Positions 53,473-63,850 of a stretch of DNA of 64,000 bases are shown here, one piece after another (within the stretch, counting starts at the first letter, position 1; every line of letters begins with the position of its first letter). The DNA comes from Balamuthia mandrillaris (lineage: Eukaryota; Discosea; Longamoebia; Balamuthiidae): positions 162,001 through 226,000 of the forward strand of contig JAVKOQ010000051.1 of NCBI GenBank assembly GCA_031835245.1, in the 5' to 3' direction. Both the position numbers and the translations under genes were made by a program. The notes beneath the pieces were generated by a model, which was not told the DNA's origin, did no database searches, and saw only the letters and a program-made list of their open reading frames with translations.

Positions 53473-55044
53473 ATGCGCTTCGCCTGGGACCTGTGGCTCT
53501 TCGTGGTAGTGCTGAGCGCTTGCTTACAGCTCGCGTCACAACAATGCACCGGCGCTAATAAACAAAAAGCTCTCTACCTAGGCTACACACTGAACCCTAC
53601 TTTGGCCAAAGTGCCTGCCACAAACCTCTCCGTGCAGGTGAAGTGGACGTCCGTGGAGGACCTCTACTCCTACGGCAAGAATGGCGTCTACGCTGCTCAG
53701 CCCTTTGGCACGGTCGATGGCCCCACCGGCTATTTCGGCAGCCAGGTCTTTGGCAACGGTGGAGGAGCACTCTTGATGTCTCTTTGGGACGAAGCCTTGA
53801 AGGACACGGGACAGTGTGAGAACACTTTTGCTCCCAACAAGACTTGGTGCCTTCACCGGCACGCGTTTCCGTTGGGTCCCAACTGCAAACGACACTGCTT
53901 GGACTGTGGTCTGCACCCCGGTTGGAAAAACACCACAGGCACGCAATGCAGAGTTTCGCTTACTATCGCGGACGGAGATGTCTTCCTCTTTCGTCTTTAT
54001 AGAGCGGCTCTCGACAGTACTTACGAGTTTCAGGGAGTGACTTATGAAGGCAGCGAATGGTACCTAGAGGTGCAGCACAAGACGGCAAATGGGGAGGAGA
54101 GGTTGATTGAGCTTGGAGGCGTCTTTATGGAGAATACCGTTGGAGGGATTTCACGACTAGGAGCCTTCAACGAACACATCGGATGTACCCTTTGCGATGC
54201 ATTTTACACGGTGGAGGAGAGAAGTGGGCCTTGGATTGCAGCACCACAACCGAGAAGCGTGGAGGCTATCACATTCTCAAGGAATGACGATTGGGAGTGT
54301 CAGCTTTACGATGTGGATATATTGCCGGGTCCTGTGGCACGTTTTGCCACAGGACCAGGCGCCGGTCCTGACGCTGCTGCTGATTCTTCTCCTTCTTCTT
54401 CTTCTTCTTCTTCTTCTTCTTCTTCTTCTTCTTTTGATGGCGGTGATTCGTCTTCTGATGCTTCTGACGGGGGCGCTTCTTCTACTTCTTCTACTTCTTC
54501 TGATTCTCCTGATTCTTCTTCTTCTTCTGCGTCTTCTTCTCCTTCTTCTTCTTCTTCTTCTTCTTCTGATGCTCCTGCTGATCCTTCTGCTTCTTCTTCT
54601 TCTTCTTCTTTAGCTTCTTCTTCTGACGGCGGTGCTTCTTCCTCTTCCTCTTCCTCTTCCTCGTCCTCTTCCTCGTCCTCGTCCTCTTCCTCCTCCTCCT
54701 CATCATCGTCATCATCGTCATCATCATCTTCTTCTCCTTCTTCTTCTTCTTCTTCTTCTTCTTCTTCTTCTTCTTCTTCTTCTTCTTCTTCTGCAGATTT
54801 TACTGGCTCCTCTTTCTCTTCCAGTGATCCTACTTCAGGTTCTTCTTCCTCTTCTTCGGGTTCTTCACTATCAGGTGGAGATTCATCCAGGGCAGCAATC
54901 ATCGCTCCAGTAGTAGTCGGTTCGGGAGTGGTACTTGTCTCTGGAGCAGCTGGTACCGCTGGATATCTTTATTGGCGAAGAAGGGTCCAAAGACAACGAA
55001 TGGAACGAAACTTGAAGTATCCTCTCGAATCATTCTCGTTGTGA
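53473..55044 (+). CDS. Type I surface glycoprotein with poly-Ser stalk
   Basis: Intronless, 523 aa from the ATG at 53473, chosen because a signal peptide follows directly (MRFAWDLWLFVVVLSACLQL). The ectodomain of about 270 residues has paired Cys and N-x-T/S sites; segments such as DGPTGYFGSQVFGNGGGALL, MSLWDEALKDTGQC and YEGSEWYLEVQHKTANGEER recall the DUF3472 family of extracellular proteins, a tentative match. Residues about 300-465 are almost pure Ser with Asp/Pro (TTC/TCC repeat at 54388-54792), probably a glycosylated stalk. A C-terminal TM (AIIAPVVVGSGVVLVSGAAG, then TAGYLYW) and a short basic tail RRRVQRQRMER complete a cell-surface plan. Confidence 0.8.
   Translation: MRFAWDLWLFVVVLSACLQLASQQCTGANKQKALYLGYTLNPTLAKVPATNLSVQVKWTSVEDLYSYGKNGVYAAQPFGTVDGPTGYFGSQVFGNGGGALLMSLWDEALKDTGQCENTFAPNKTWCLHRHAFPLGPNCKRHCLDCGLHPGWKNTTGTQCRVSLTIADGDVFLFRLYRAALDSTYEFQGVTYEGSEWYLEVQHKTANGEERLIELGGVFMENTVGGISRLGAFNEHIGCTLCDAFYTVEERSGPWIAAPQPRSVEAITFSRNDDWECQLYDVDILPGPVARFATGPGAGPDAAADSSPSSSSSSSSSSSSSFDGGDSSSDASDGGASSTSSTSSDSPDSSSSSASSSPSSSSSSSSDAPADPSASSSSSSLASSSDGGASSSSSSSSSSSSSSSSSSSSSSSSSSSSSSSSSPSSSSSSSSSSSSSSSSSSADFTGSSFSSSDPTSGSSSSSSGSSLSGGDSSRAAIIAPVVVGSGVVLVSGAAGTAGYLYWRRRVQRQRMERNLKYPLESFSL
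54388..54792. repeat. Coding TTC/TCC repeat (poly-Ser stalk)
   Basis: Trinucleotide repeat read as Ser codons in the surface glycoprotein, with Asp and Pro interruptions. Confidence 0.9.
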
Positions 55045-55317
55045 AAAAAAAGAAGTTGCTGAGTGGTGTTTGAGAGGGAGAATAGAGAAGGACAAGATGA
55101 AAGTAACGCATGTTTCTTTTCAAAAGTAAAAAGCCACAGGAAGGCGTTTTGTCTTATAATTCTAAAGGAAAAACAAAAGGAGTTTCTAAAGTAAAACTAA
55201 AACCAAAAACACAAAAACATCCTTCATGGGTTGTTAAAAGTGAACCTTTGAAGAAAGAAAAGGAGCAAGGAGTATCAAAATCTCATCTTCTTTCTAGGTT
55301 TGTGTCTGGTGCTGTTT

Positions 55318-56985
55318 TTAGAACCTGAAGGGACCAATGGAGGCAGCAGAGGAGGTATCTCCGGTGTTGTAGGCCACCACGTCTCCGCCGTCGTAAGCAT
55401 TGCCGTCATAAGCAACGTCACCACCGCCGTACTCGACGTCGCCTCCATCATACTCGACGTCACCGCCGTCGTAGGTCACGTCTCCGCCGTCGTACTCAAC
55501 GTCGCCGCCGTCGTACATGACGTCACCGCCATCATACTCGACATCGCCGCCATCATAGGTCACATCTCCACCGTCGTAAGAGACATCACCACCATCGTAG
55601 GCCACATCACCGCCGTCATACTCGACGTCGCCTCCATCGTAGGTCACGTCTCCTCCATCATACTCGACGTCGCCTCCATCATAGGTCACGTCTCCTCCAT
55701 CATACTCGACGTCACCGCCGTCGTAGGTTACATCTCCTCCATCGTAAGAGACATCACCACCGTCATAAGTGACATCGCCGCCGTCGTACTCAACGTCGCC
55801 GCCATCATAGGTCACATCCCCACCATCGTACTCAACGTCGCCTCCATCATAGGTCACGTCTCCTCCATCATACTCGACGTCGCCACCATCGTAGACAACA
55901 TCACCACCATCGTAGGAAACATCTCCTCCATCGTAAGAAACATCGCCACCGTCGTAAGAAACATCACCTCCGTCGTAGGTCACGTCTCCACCATCGTACT
56001 CAACGTCGCCGCCATCATAGGTCACATCACCGCCGTCGTACTCCACGTCGCCGCCATCATAGGTCACGTCTCCTCCATCATACTCGACGTCACCACCATC
56101 GTAGGTCACGTCTCCTCCATCATACTCGACGTCGCCACCATCATAGACAACATCACCTCCATCGTAGGAAACATCACCTCCATCGTAAGAGACATCTCCT
56201 CCGTCGTAAGAGACATCCCCGCCATCGTAAGTAACATCTCCTCCGTCATATTCAACGTCTCCTCCATCGTAGGTCACGTCTCCTCCATCGTAGGAAACAT
56301 CACCACCATCGTAAGAGACATCGCCGCCATCATAAGAGACGTCGCCGCCATCGTAGGTCACATCTCCTCCATCGTACTCGACGTCGCCTCCATCGTAGGT
56401 CACGTCACCACCATCATAAGAGACATCACCGCCATCATAGGTCACATCACCTCCATCGTACTCCACGTCGCCTCCGTCATACATGACATCACCGCCATCA
56501 TAGGAGACATCACCGCCATCGTAGGTCACGTCACCACCATCGTATTCGACGTCGCCTCCATCGTAAGTGACATCGCCGCCGTCGTACGAAACGTCGCCTC
56601 CATCGTAGGTCACATCTCCGCCATCGTACGAAACGTCGCCTCCGTCGTAGGTCACATCACCGCCGTCGTACTCCACGTCGCCGCCATCATACATGACGTC
56701 GCCGCCATCATAGGAGACATCCCCACCGTCGTAGCTGACATCGCCATCATAGGAGACATCGCCGCCGTCGTACATGACGTCGCCGCCATCGTACTCCACG
56801 TCACCGCCATCATAGGAGACGTCGCCGCCGTCGTAGCTGACGTCGCCGCCGTCGTAGGTCACGTCCTCGCCATCATAGGTAACGTCACCTTTGCCGTAGT
56901 CCATGGCGCCCCTCCTTCGCAAGGGTTTGGCAAGGCCAGCAGTGGCCAACAAGCCAAGAAGAAGCAAAGCAGCAAATGCCTTCAT
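55318..56985 (-). CDS. Secreted protein of about 70 tandem YDGGDVx heptads
   Basis: Intronless, 555 aa. Signal peptide MKAFAALLLLGLLATAGLA is followed by a dibasic stretch KPLRRRGAM (possible propeptide site), then from residue 37 about 70 copies of the heptad Y-D-G-G-D-V-x with almost no variation except at x (T, S, E, M, V or A). One copy is shortened (YDGDVS). The tail is VAYNTGDTSSAASIGPFRF. The protein is highly acidic, about two Asp per heptad plus Glu at many x positions, so Ca2+ or other cation binding and a repetitive beta fold are plausible. The repeat length differs from the nine-residue RTX motif. A cell-coat, adhesive or cyst-wall role is speculation. Confidence 0.88.
   Translation of the reverse strand: MKAFAALLLLGLLATAGLAKPLRRRGAMDYGKGDVTYDGEDVTYDGGDVSYDGGDVSYDGGDVEYDGGDVMYDGGDVSYDGDVSYDGGDVSYDGGDVMYDGGDVEYDGGDVTYDGGDVSYDGGDVTYDGGDVSYDGGDVTYDGGDVEYDGGDVTYDGGDVSYDGGDVMYDGGDVEYDGGDVTYDGGDVSYDGGDVTYDGGDVEYDGGDVTYDGGDVSYDGGDVSYDGGDVSYDGGDVTYDGGDVEYDGGDVTYDGGDVSYDGGDVSYDGGDVSYDGGDVVYDGGDVEYDGGDVTYDGGDVEYDGGDVTYDGGDVEYDGGDVTYDGGDVEYDGGDVTYDGGDVSYDGGDVSYDGGDVSYDGGDVVYDGGDVEYDGGDVTYDGGDVEYDGGDVTYDGGDVEYDGGDVTYDGGDVSYDGGDVTYDGGDVEYDGGDVTYDGGDVEYDGGDVTYDGGDVEYDGGDVAYDGGDVSYDGGDVTYDGGDVEYDGGDVMYDGGDVEYDGGDVTYDGGDVEYDGGDVEYGGGDVAYDGNAYDGGDVVAYNTGDTSSAASIGPFRF
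55407..56877 (-). repeat. 21-bp tandem repeat encoding the heptads
   Basis: About 1.47 kb of 21-bp units with synonymous third-base variation between units, so the protein is more uniform than the DNA. A longer-period pattern is visible in the x residues (SSSVETETETET occurs nearly twice). Confidence 0.92.
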
Positions 56986-57878
56986 CTATGTATCGCTTTG
57001 TCACCAACCAAACACGCTGTGCGTTTTATGTTTGTTTTTTTTTTCTTTTGCTTTGTTGAGGTGATGTTGTTTGTTTGTGAAAGTGGCCACGCGCAGGCCT
57101 ATTAAATAGTTGTTCGCTAAAGGAGGCGGAGGGTGTTGTCGAGGAAATCCATGGAGAGAACCCATCTTGACCCGCGGGGAGGAGGTTCGCCACGGAACCT
57201 GGCTGGATTGTGCCCGTGGATTTCCCCCTCCGCCCATCTGGGCTTTCCCTTTCGCGCGGCGAAGCGAGATGTTTGAGGGGTGAGCGCATCTCCAAGAGAT
57301 CAAAATTAATCTCATCGGAGATGATCAACTGAAGACTCCCCGTGCATGTTTGTCGACAATATTGGAAGAACGGGTCTTCAGGACCCTCAAGCACGTTTTG
57401 TCCACGGAAATAATCGGTCGACAAAAAGTCCCACAAAAAAAATGCAAAGAAAAAAGTGTCCGTTTATTTTGTTTGCTTGTGAGGGAGGAAGAGAGGGGCG
57501 ATTTTTTTTTTGTTGTCTGTTGTGTGTGTTGCTGAGTTCTTTCCTGCCCAAAGGAACCGCTTTCTGCGTTGCTAGGCCTCCTATTTTTCTACGTAGAAAA
57601 AAACCAAGGTGAGACCCTGTTTTTTCCCCCCGAAGATGTATGACCTTGAGAGGAGAGCTTTTTCAAACTTTGCTTTTTTTTTTTGAGCGATTTGGCGCTG
57701 CACACAACTAACCATTTGATCATTCGTCATGATGTGCCTCCCTATCCAACCAAGAAAGGAAGCTTTGCCAATCGTTGTTTCTCTCCCCCCCTTTTTTTTC
57801 ATTCAAAACACCATAACAAAAACTCGCTGCGTTCCAAAGATCGACCACAAAACAAAAAAAACTTGAAATCACAAGAAA
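56986..57878. other. Divergent intergenic region upstream of the heptad gene and BRE1
   Basis: No supported gene. It contains GTCGAC boxes at 57352-57357 and 57418-57423, partly inverted with respect to each other (TTTGTCGAC ... GTCGACAAA), and TTTTGTCCAC at 57396-57405 between them. A GC-richer stretch lies at 57120-57260. A minus-strand open frame at 57026-57436 has no ATG at its start. Confidence 0.45.
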
Positions 57879-60800
57879 ATGATGAAAAGAAAGTTGGCGC
57901 AGTCCTCTCCTAGGCCGCCCAAGAAAGCGCACAACGGCTTTGAGACCGAAGCGTCTGGCAGCAACGCTCCTCTTGATGCAAACGAAGAAAAGGTGTTGCG
58001 AAGATCCTTCTTCTTCTCGCTCTCACTGCACTTTTCTCGCTTGCTTTCTCTCTCTCTCTCTCTCTCTCCATTCTCGCTTCTCTTCTCTCTTCTCTTCCCG
58101 CCACTGCTTCACTGCTTCTCTCTCTTTCTTGCTGCTGCTCTCTTTCGTATCTTTTTTCTGTTCTTTAAATCTTTTGTTTTTGAGGAGGAGCTAACGAACT
58201 AATGCTTTTTTAATCCTTTCGGTGACACAAAGTTGTTAAAAGAGCAAAATAAGGCGTTGTACCATGCTCTACAAGCCAAAAACCAGGAGATCGCCTCCTT
58301 GAAGAACCAAAACAAGCACCTGGAGGAGAGACAAGCACATTTTGACAACACACTCGGTTTAGTAAAACGCAAATGGGACATGGTACGTAACATTCTCTTT
58401 TATATGGAGATGCGGTCACGTTGTTTACTTGAATAACTCTTTTTTTTAACCTTTCTTCTTTTCTTTTTCTATTGTCTTTTTTAAAGCTGGACGAAATGTT
58501 ACAGCTTCTGCTCGTTCGTTATGGTTGTGATACTTCTGTTGAAGAGATTGCCAACAAAGGTATCTTTCCTTTGGCTTGGGTTTATTTCAATTGAGCTCAT
58601 CATTCGTTCAACTATAGTCAAAGACGAGAAACCTCCTTCTGAGGACAAACGTAGCTTGTTGCAACTGCTTTTGGGTGAGAAGGAAGAAAATCGCAAGAAA
58701 ACATTAAAAGAAGAGGAGGAGGAGGAAGAAGAAGAAGAACCACAAAAAACCACAAAAAAGCGGAGAAGAGGTAAAGAAAGAATGGACGTTGTTGCAGAAG
58801 GCGAACAGGGGGATAAAGAAAAAGAAGAGCAAGTAAAAGAGCTACAATTGCAGCAGAAAGTGGACAACGCTTTGGAAGAACGGATAGCCTTCACGAAAGA
58901 TGTATTGATTAGATTGTGCGACTATTCGCAAGCCACGAAAGAAAAAAATGAAGAAGTATATCGATCACTAGCAGAAAAAGCAGCAGGTAAACCCTCTTTC
59001 TGTTTCGTTGTCACTTTCTTCAATCCTTGTTCCTCCATGATTTTAACTTGGTTTTGTTTGCTTCTCTCAATATTATTTTTAGATGCGGAATTGGCAAAGG
59101 AAAACGAAAGCTTACGAAACAGGATGGCGAGATTGGAGGAAAACTTTGAGCAGCTCCAATTTCACCTTTCCATGGTGACTGGCAAACAAACTGAGTACAG
59201 AGATGGGTGGCTGCAGAGTGAGCAGCGTCTTCGTGAAGTATCTTTGGAGTGCGAGGATGCAAAGTTTGAGCTTCAATCCCTTCGTATGCGATCAATGCGC
59301 TTGAAGGAAGAAGTAGAGTACTTGCGCAAGGAACGAGCTGCGGCTCCCTCTTCATCTGCCTCTTCTTCGGCATCCTCTTTTGCATCTGCTTCTTCGGGTG
59401 GCAACACTGAGCAAAGAGGAGGAGAGATAGCAAATGACGAGATGGAGCGTCTTCGGGATGAGTTATCAGATTCGAGGATGAGAGAAGAGACACGCCTGAA
59501 TGAAATTAAACAGTTACGGCATGAGCGCACAAATGTTCTTAAAGAGATAGCACAGTTACGGTCACAGGTACATTGTTTTTCTTTTTACGTTTCGTATTTT
59601 TTTTTCTGTCCTTTGTCTTCATTCCTTTCTCTCTCTCTCTCTTGTCGTTCTTTGTATTTATTTGTAATAACAAGATTCGTTAAAAAGGTCAACAATCCAT
59701 CAGATGCAGTTGTGGTACAATCTCAATCGTACCAGTTGCTTCACCGAGAGGCGCAATTGGCAGTAATGGACCTGGAAACACAGCGCAACATGTGCGCCCA
59801 GCTCCAAAGAAATCTTTTAACTTCGACACAACAGTGGAGAGCAGAAAAAGAGGCAATGGAGGTATGTCTGAAACTAAAAACTTTCAGCACAATCCTCTTT
59901 TATTACACTCTTTTAAAAGTTAGAACAGCTTAACACCTCCCCTTTATTCTTGCTCTCTCTCCAGCAAAATTTAACAGCCCAAATCGAGGAGTTGATGTCA
60001 GAGGTCAGCAAAAGAGACAGTACATTAGCTCGGATTCGAGGAGAACGAGATTCTTTGGCCTTCACCCTGGACCAAAAGAAAGCTCGACAGCCAAGTATCA
60101 AAGTAATAGCAGAATATAAGCACACAATCACGGACTTAAAGGGCCAAGTGGAGCGACTCAAGCAGAAGTGCGAGGCGGCGTCACAACAACAAAATGGCGA
60201 GAAGAAGAACGAGGAAGATAAGGAGAAAGAAACAGAAATGGCTGGGACACAGGCACTTATCTATTTATTTGATTTGCATTTTGTTTTAATTTCATTTCAT
60301 TTTAATGTTTTCAATAACAGGACGCAGAGGCATACTATCTCAAGAGTAAAATTACTAACTATAAGAAACAGTTACAAGAGCTAACACAGAAAGAAAGGTA
60401 CTTTTCTTTTCTTCACTATCTCTTTACCTTCTTTGCTTGTCCTAATAATCAAAATGTTTTTTTTGTCCTTACAAAGGGAGTGGAGCGAGAAATACCGAGA
60501 AGTAAAAATTCTTCTCGAGTGTTATCAAAGCCAACCCAAAGAGCAACGTGATCTTGTAGAGCTACGAAAAAGTGAAAAGTTACTCAAGGAGGAAAAGGAG
60601 GAAGTACTTGCTCGGTTGCAGTTGTGCGAGAACGATAAACAAGCCCTAGAACAAGACAAAGAGTCCACTAAATATCAACAATTACTTGAACAGAAAAAGG
60701 TTTGTGCGCATCTTCCATTCGCTAGCATCTCTGCGTCTCTTCTCACTCTTTACAACGCCCTGTGTTTTCATATCTTTAAAATAGGAACTTTCGCGAGCGT

Positions 60801-61875
60801 TAGCAAAATCAGAACAGACTATTGCGCAGCTCAGCAGTCAGCTTGAAGGCCAAAAGAGCCAAGCTGAGGCATGGGTTCAAGAAATAGAAGCAATTGGTTC
60901 CGCTTATGAGGACATGCAAGAACAAAACACTCGGCTGCTGAACCAACTAACCGAAAAAGACGACGCGAATACCAAACTTATGGCTGAAGTATGTTCCCTA
61001 TTTCTTTTCTTTTATATCCAGCCTTAATCTTTTTTTCTGACCTTTTTACGCTTTCACTTTTTTTAAAAAAAATAGCGAATTAAATCAGAACAACTTCAAC
61101 ATCTTATGAAAGAAGAGAAGAACGCCCTGCTGCACAAAATGAAACTTGCCTCCGAAGAGACTACCAAACTAAAGGAAGTCCTCAGTAAGGAAACGGAAAA
61201 GATGAAGACGCTGGAGAGCAAGCTTGCCAGCATGAGCTTGGAGGCCAAGCAAGCCAGCGCTCTGTTGGAGACCTACAAACGAGCGGCCAGAGAAAGCTCT
61301 GAACAGCTCGCTGAACTGAAAATCAAGTATGAGCATTTGAACAGGAGCATGGCAGAGTTCAAGAAAAAGCTAGATGAGACGCTTGCCAACCTAGAATCTC
61401 AAGAAAACAAGAACTCTCGTCTCGAGGTTTCTCTCCTTCTCTCTACTGCCACTCAATCTTTCCTAATCATATTCCTCTTTAACTTAATTCTTGCAAATGA
61501 ACATTCACAAAAACAAAAGGAGGATTATCAAAATGTCAAACGAAAATTGGAGAGAGTAACTGGCCGTGGCACTGTAGATAGTATGTTAGAGGAAGAACTT
61601 GCCTCAGTGAAGGTACTCCCTTTTTTTCCTTCCCCATTCCACTTTTATCCTCAAATTTACTCATGCCTTTTTTTGTGCAACAACAGAAAGTATTGCGTTG
61701 TCCTGTTTGCAATGATAGGCTCAAAGACACGGTGATCACTCGGTGCATGCACGTCTTTTGCAGTCCATGCATCCAAAAGAATCTCAGCACGCGCCACCGC
61801 AAATGTCCTGGCTGTGGCAAGTCCTTTGGAGAAAAGGATGTACAAAGCATATACCTTGGTTTTGAACAAGCATAA
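57879..61875 (+). CDS. BRE1: BRE1-type E3 ubiquitin ligase for histone H2B
   Basis: Thirteen exons from 57879-57992 to 61687-61875 give 932 residues in phase. The body is almost wholly coiled coil (LLKEQNKALYHALQAKNQEI, LRNRMARLEENFEQLQFHLS, LKIKYEHLNRSMAEFKKKLD), and the last 62 residues form a BRE1/RNF20-type C3HC4 RING: LRCPVCNDRLKDTVITRCMH, VFCSPCIQKNL and KCPGCGKSFGEKDV. Early sequence EEIANK and LDEMLQLLLVRYGCD also fits the family. BRE1 monoubiquitinates H2B with RAD6 in transcribed chromatin. Exon 7 probably ends at 60252 with a GC donor (68-nt GC-AG intron); a GT at 60283 would leave only 38 nt. Confidence 0.93.
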
Positions 61876-62001
61876 CCACAAAGAAAAATCTACCAAAACG
61901 CATTTTCTTCTTTGCTTGAGGACAATCCCAAATCTTTCGGCGTCGTAAAGAAAGTGATAAATCTATTGTGAATCTAAATTCAATTTCCATTTATCAATTC
62001 C

Positions 62002-62074
62002 GCCCCTATAGCTCAGCTGGTAGAGCGTTAGACTGAAGATCTAAAGGTCGCTGGTTCAAACCCGGCTGGGGGCA
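62002..62074 (+). tRNA. tRNA-Phe (GAA)
   Basis: 73 nt with a full cloverleaf: acceptor GCCCCTA pairing TGGGGGC (one T-G wobble), D-arm TAGCTCAGCTGG, anticodon loop CTGAAGA (anticodon GAA), T-loop TTCAAAC, discriminator A. No intron. Confidence 0.97.
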
Positions 62075-62302
62075 CTTCTCGTTTGCACTTCTCGTTTTTT
62101 TTAAATTTCAGAAGGTCCTTCCTTGCCAGAGAGAAGAGAATGCAAGGCATGTTTCTATTTTGTTTCTATGCTGTTCTTGCACCTTTTGAATTCATTCTCT
62201 CACCCGAAGTCGACTGCATCCTGTTTCATTCAAAACACAATTTTCCAATTAAAAAAAACAAACAAGTCAACAAACAAATAACAGAGATGTACCAAAAAGA
62301 AG

Positions 62303-62375
62303 TGCCCCCAGCCGGGTTTGAACCAGCGACCTTTAGATCTTCAGTCTAACGCTCTACCAGCTGAGCTATAGGGGC
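62303..62375 (-). tRNA. tRNA-Phe (GAA), second copy, opposite strand
   Basis: Identical over all 73 nt to the copy at 62002-62074 but on the minus strand, so the two genes converge with 228 bp between them. Confidence 0.97.
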
Positions 62376-62488
62376 TTCTTGGAGAAAAAATCCAAATAAT
62401 GCACACGTAATATAGTATGGATTGCAGTTGCCACCGGCAAAGCGACTTCCTCCTGCAAGGAGGAAAAGTCAGGAAACAAAAAACAAAG

Positions 62489-63615
62489 ATGAGCGCTGCT
62501 GCTTTGATTGTGCACGGGAATGGGCTCTCTCAACCAAGCAGAGCGGTAGTTTGGTTTTGTGAACATAATGCTATTCCGTACCAGTTCAAGTTGGTCAAGC
62601 TACTGGAAGGAGCTAATCGGACTCCAGAGTACACAAAGATGTGAGCCTCGCTCTTTTTGATCTTTCGCTCTTCTTGATCTCCCTCTTACCCTGTTTTTTT
62701 TCTTTACAGAAACCCTATGCAGAAAGTTCCTGCCATACAAGATGGAGACTTTCTCAGTGTTTTTGAAAGGTACTGCTACTTTTTTCCCTTTGCCATGCTC
62801 TCTTCTTACGCAGCAAACGAAAAACACAAAGCCACGCGATTCTGCGCTACCTAGCAGCTCGTTATCAGGTTGCGGATCACTGGTACCCCAAAGACCTTGT
62901 CCAACGGACTTGGATTGATCAGTACCTCGACTGGTTGGCTCTCGCTCTTGTCTTCCCTCTGTCTTCTTCTTCTTCGCACTTTTTCTTGTTTATTCTTCAG
63001 CTATTCGTTGTTGTTTTGTCCTTTGGGTATTCTGGTTCTTTTTGTTGTATTGTTCTTCCTCCTCCTCTTCTTCTTCTTCTTCTTCTTCTTCTTCTTCTTC
63101 TTGTTCTTGTTGTTCTTCTTCTTCTAATGCATTTGTTCTCGTTTCTCTGCTCCATTTTTTCCATTACGTGCAGGCACCACACAAGCGTAAGAGATCCTTG
63201 CATGAGTTTACTTGTGTCTACAGTCTTGGCTCGTCAGTTTGGTCTTACAGAGAACCCAGCAAAGGCCCGTTCTGCCACCAAGCGTGTGGAAGCTGCTCTG
63301 GACCATCTTGAAACGGTGTGGCTCAATCTCGGCCCAACACAACCAAAGCACTTTATCAATGGAGAACGTGTGTCCATCGCAGACTTGAGCTGCTTCAGCG
63401 AGTTCAAGCAATTGGACCTGCTGAACTACGATGTGGGCAAAGGAAGACCCAAGGTGGCTGCATGGTGGCAGAGAATGCACGCCCTGCCGGGCTTTGAGCC
63501 CACGCACAAGGTGTTCCACATATATGTACGCAAGATGAAAAGCCAGCAGCAGCAGCAGCAACAAGGACAAAGCGGCTCGTCCTCATCCCCTGACGCAAAG
63601 AAAGCCAACCTTTGA
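62489..63615 (+). CDS. Theta-like glutathione S-transferase
   Basis: Exons 62489-62640, 62710-62769, 62832-62933 and 63174-63615 give 251 aa. The N-terminal thioredoxin-like domain shows GNGLSQPSRAVVWFCEHNAI (catalytic Ser region of theta/phi GSTs), NPMQKVPAIQDGDFLSVFES (cis-Pro and glutathione-binding ES) and HAILRYLAARY. The helical C-terminal domain has WIDQYLDW, HFINGERVSIADLSCFSEFK (N-capping motif region) and PKVAAWWQRMHALPG. It would conjugate glutathione to electrophiles. A poly-Gln/Ser tail is added. Exon 3 could alternatively begin a few codons earlier in the same frame; the later acceptor gives the family-like ES-HAI join. Confidence 0.88.
63042..63130. repeat. (TTC)n repeat in a GST intron
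   Basis: TTC/TTG tract, pyrimidine-rich on the sense strand, in the last intron of the GST gene. Confidence 0.85.
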
Positions 63616-63850
63616 TTCTTTTATGTTGTTGAATGTCGAGTACTCGCCAACGAATTGGACAATTTTAGACCTTGGCCGCTGAAGGGCTCTCGAGAAAAGG
63701 AGACTTCAGACCAAAGTCTTGAAAGAAACCGAGCATGCCGAAGCGTATAGGTGGACTGTCCCTTACCAATTTCTAACCCCCCCCAAAAAAAAAAAAAAAA
63801 GGAAAATAAAAATAAATCGCAACAAAAAAAAAAGGTAGCAGCAGGAAGGA

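Noticed and set aside
54306-54902. 198-codon minus-strand poly-Glu frame
   Set aside because: Antisense of the poly-Ser stalk of the surface glycoprotein; the sense frame has a signal peptide, Cys pairs and a TM.
55407-56877. CRISPR-like array
   Set aside because: The 21-bp units are directly abutting and coding, without spacers, and the host is a eukaryote.
57026-57436. 136-codon minus-strand frame upstream of the heptad gene
   Set aside because: It opens with TTG rather than ATG, has no recognised domain, and lies in a presumed promoter or 5' UTR.
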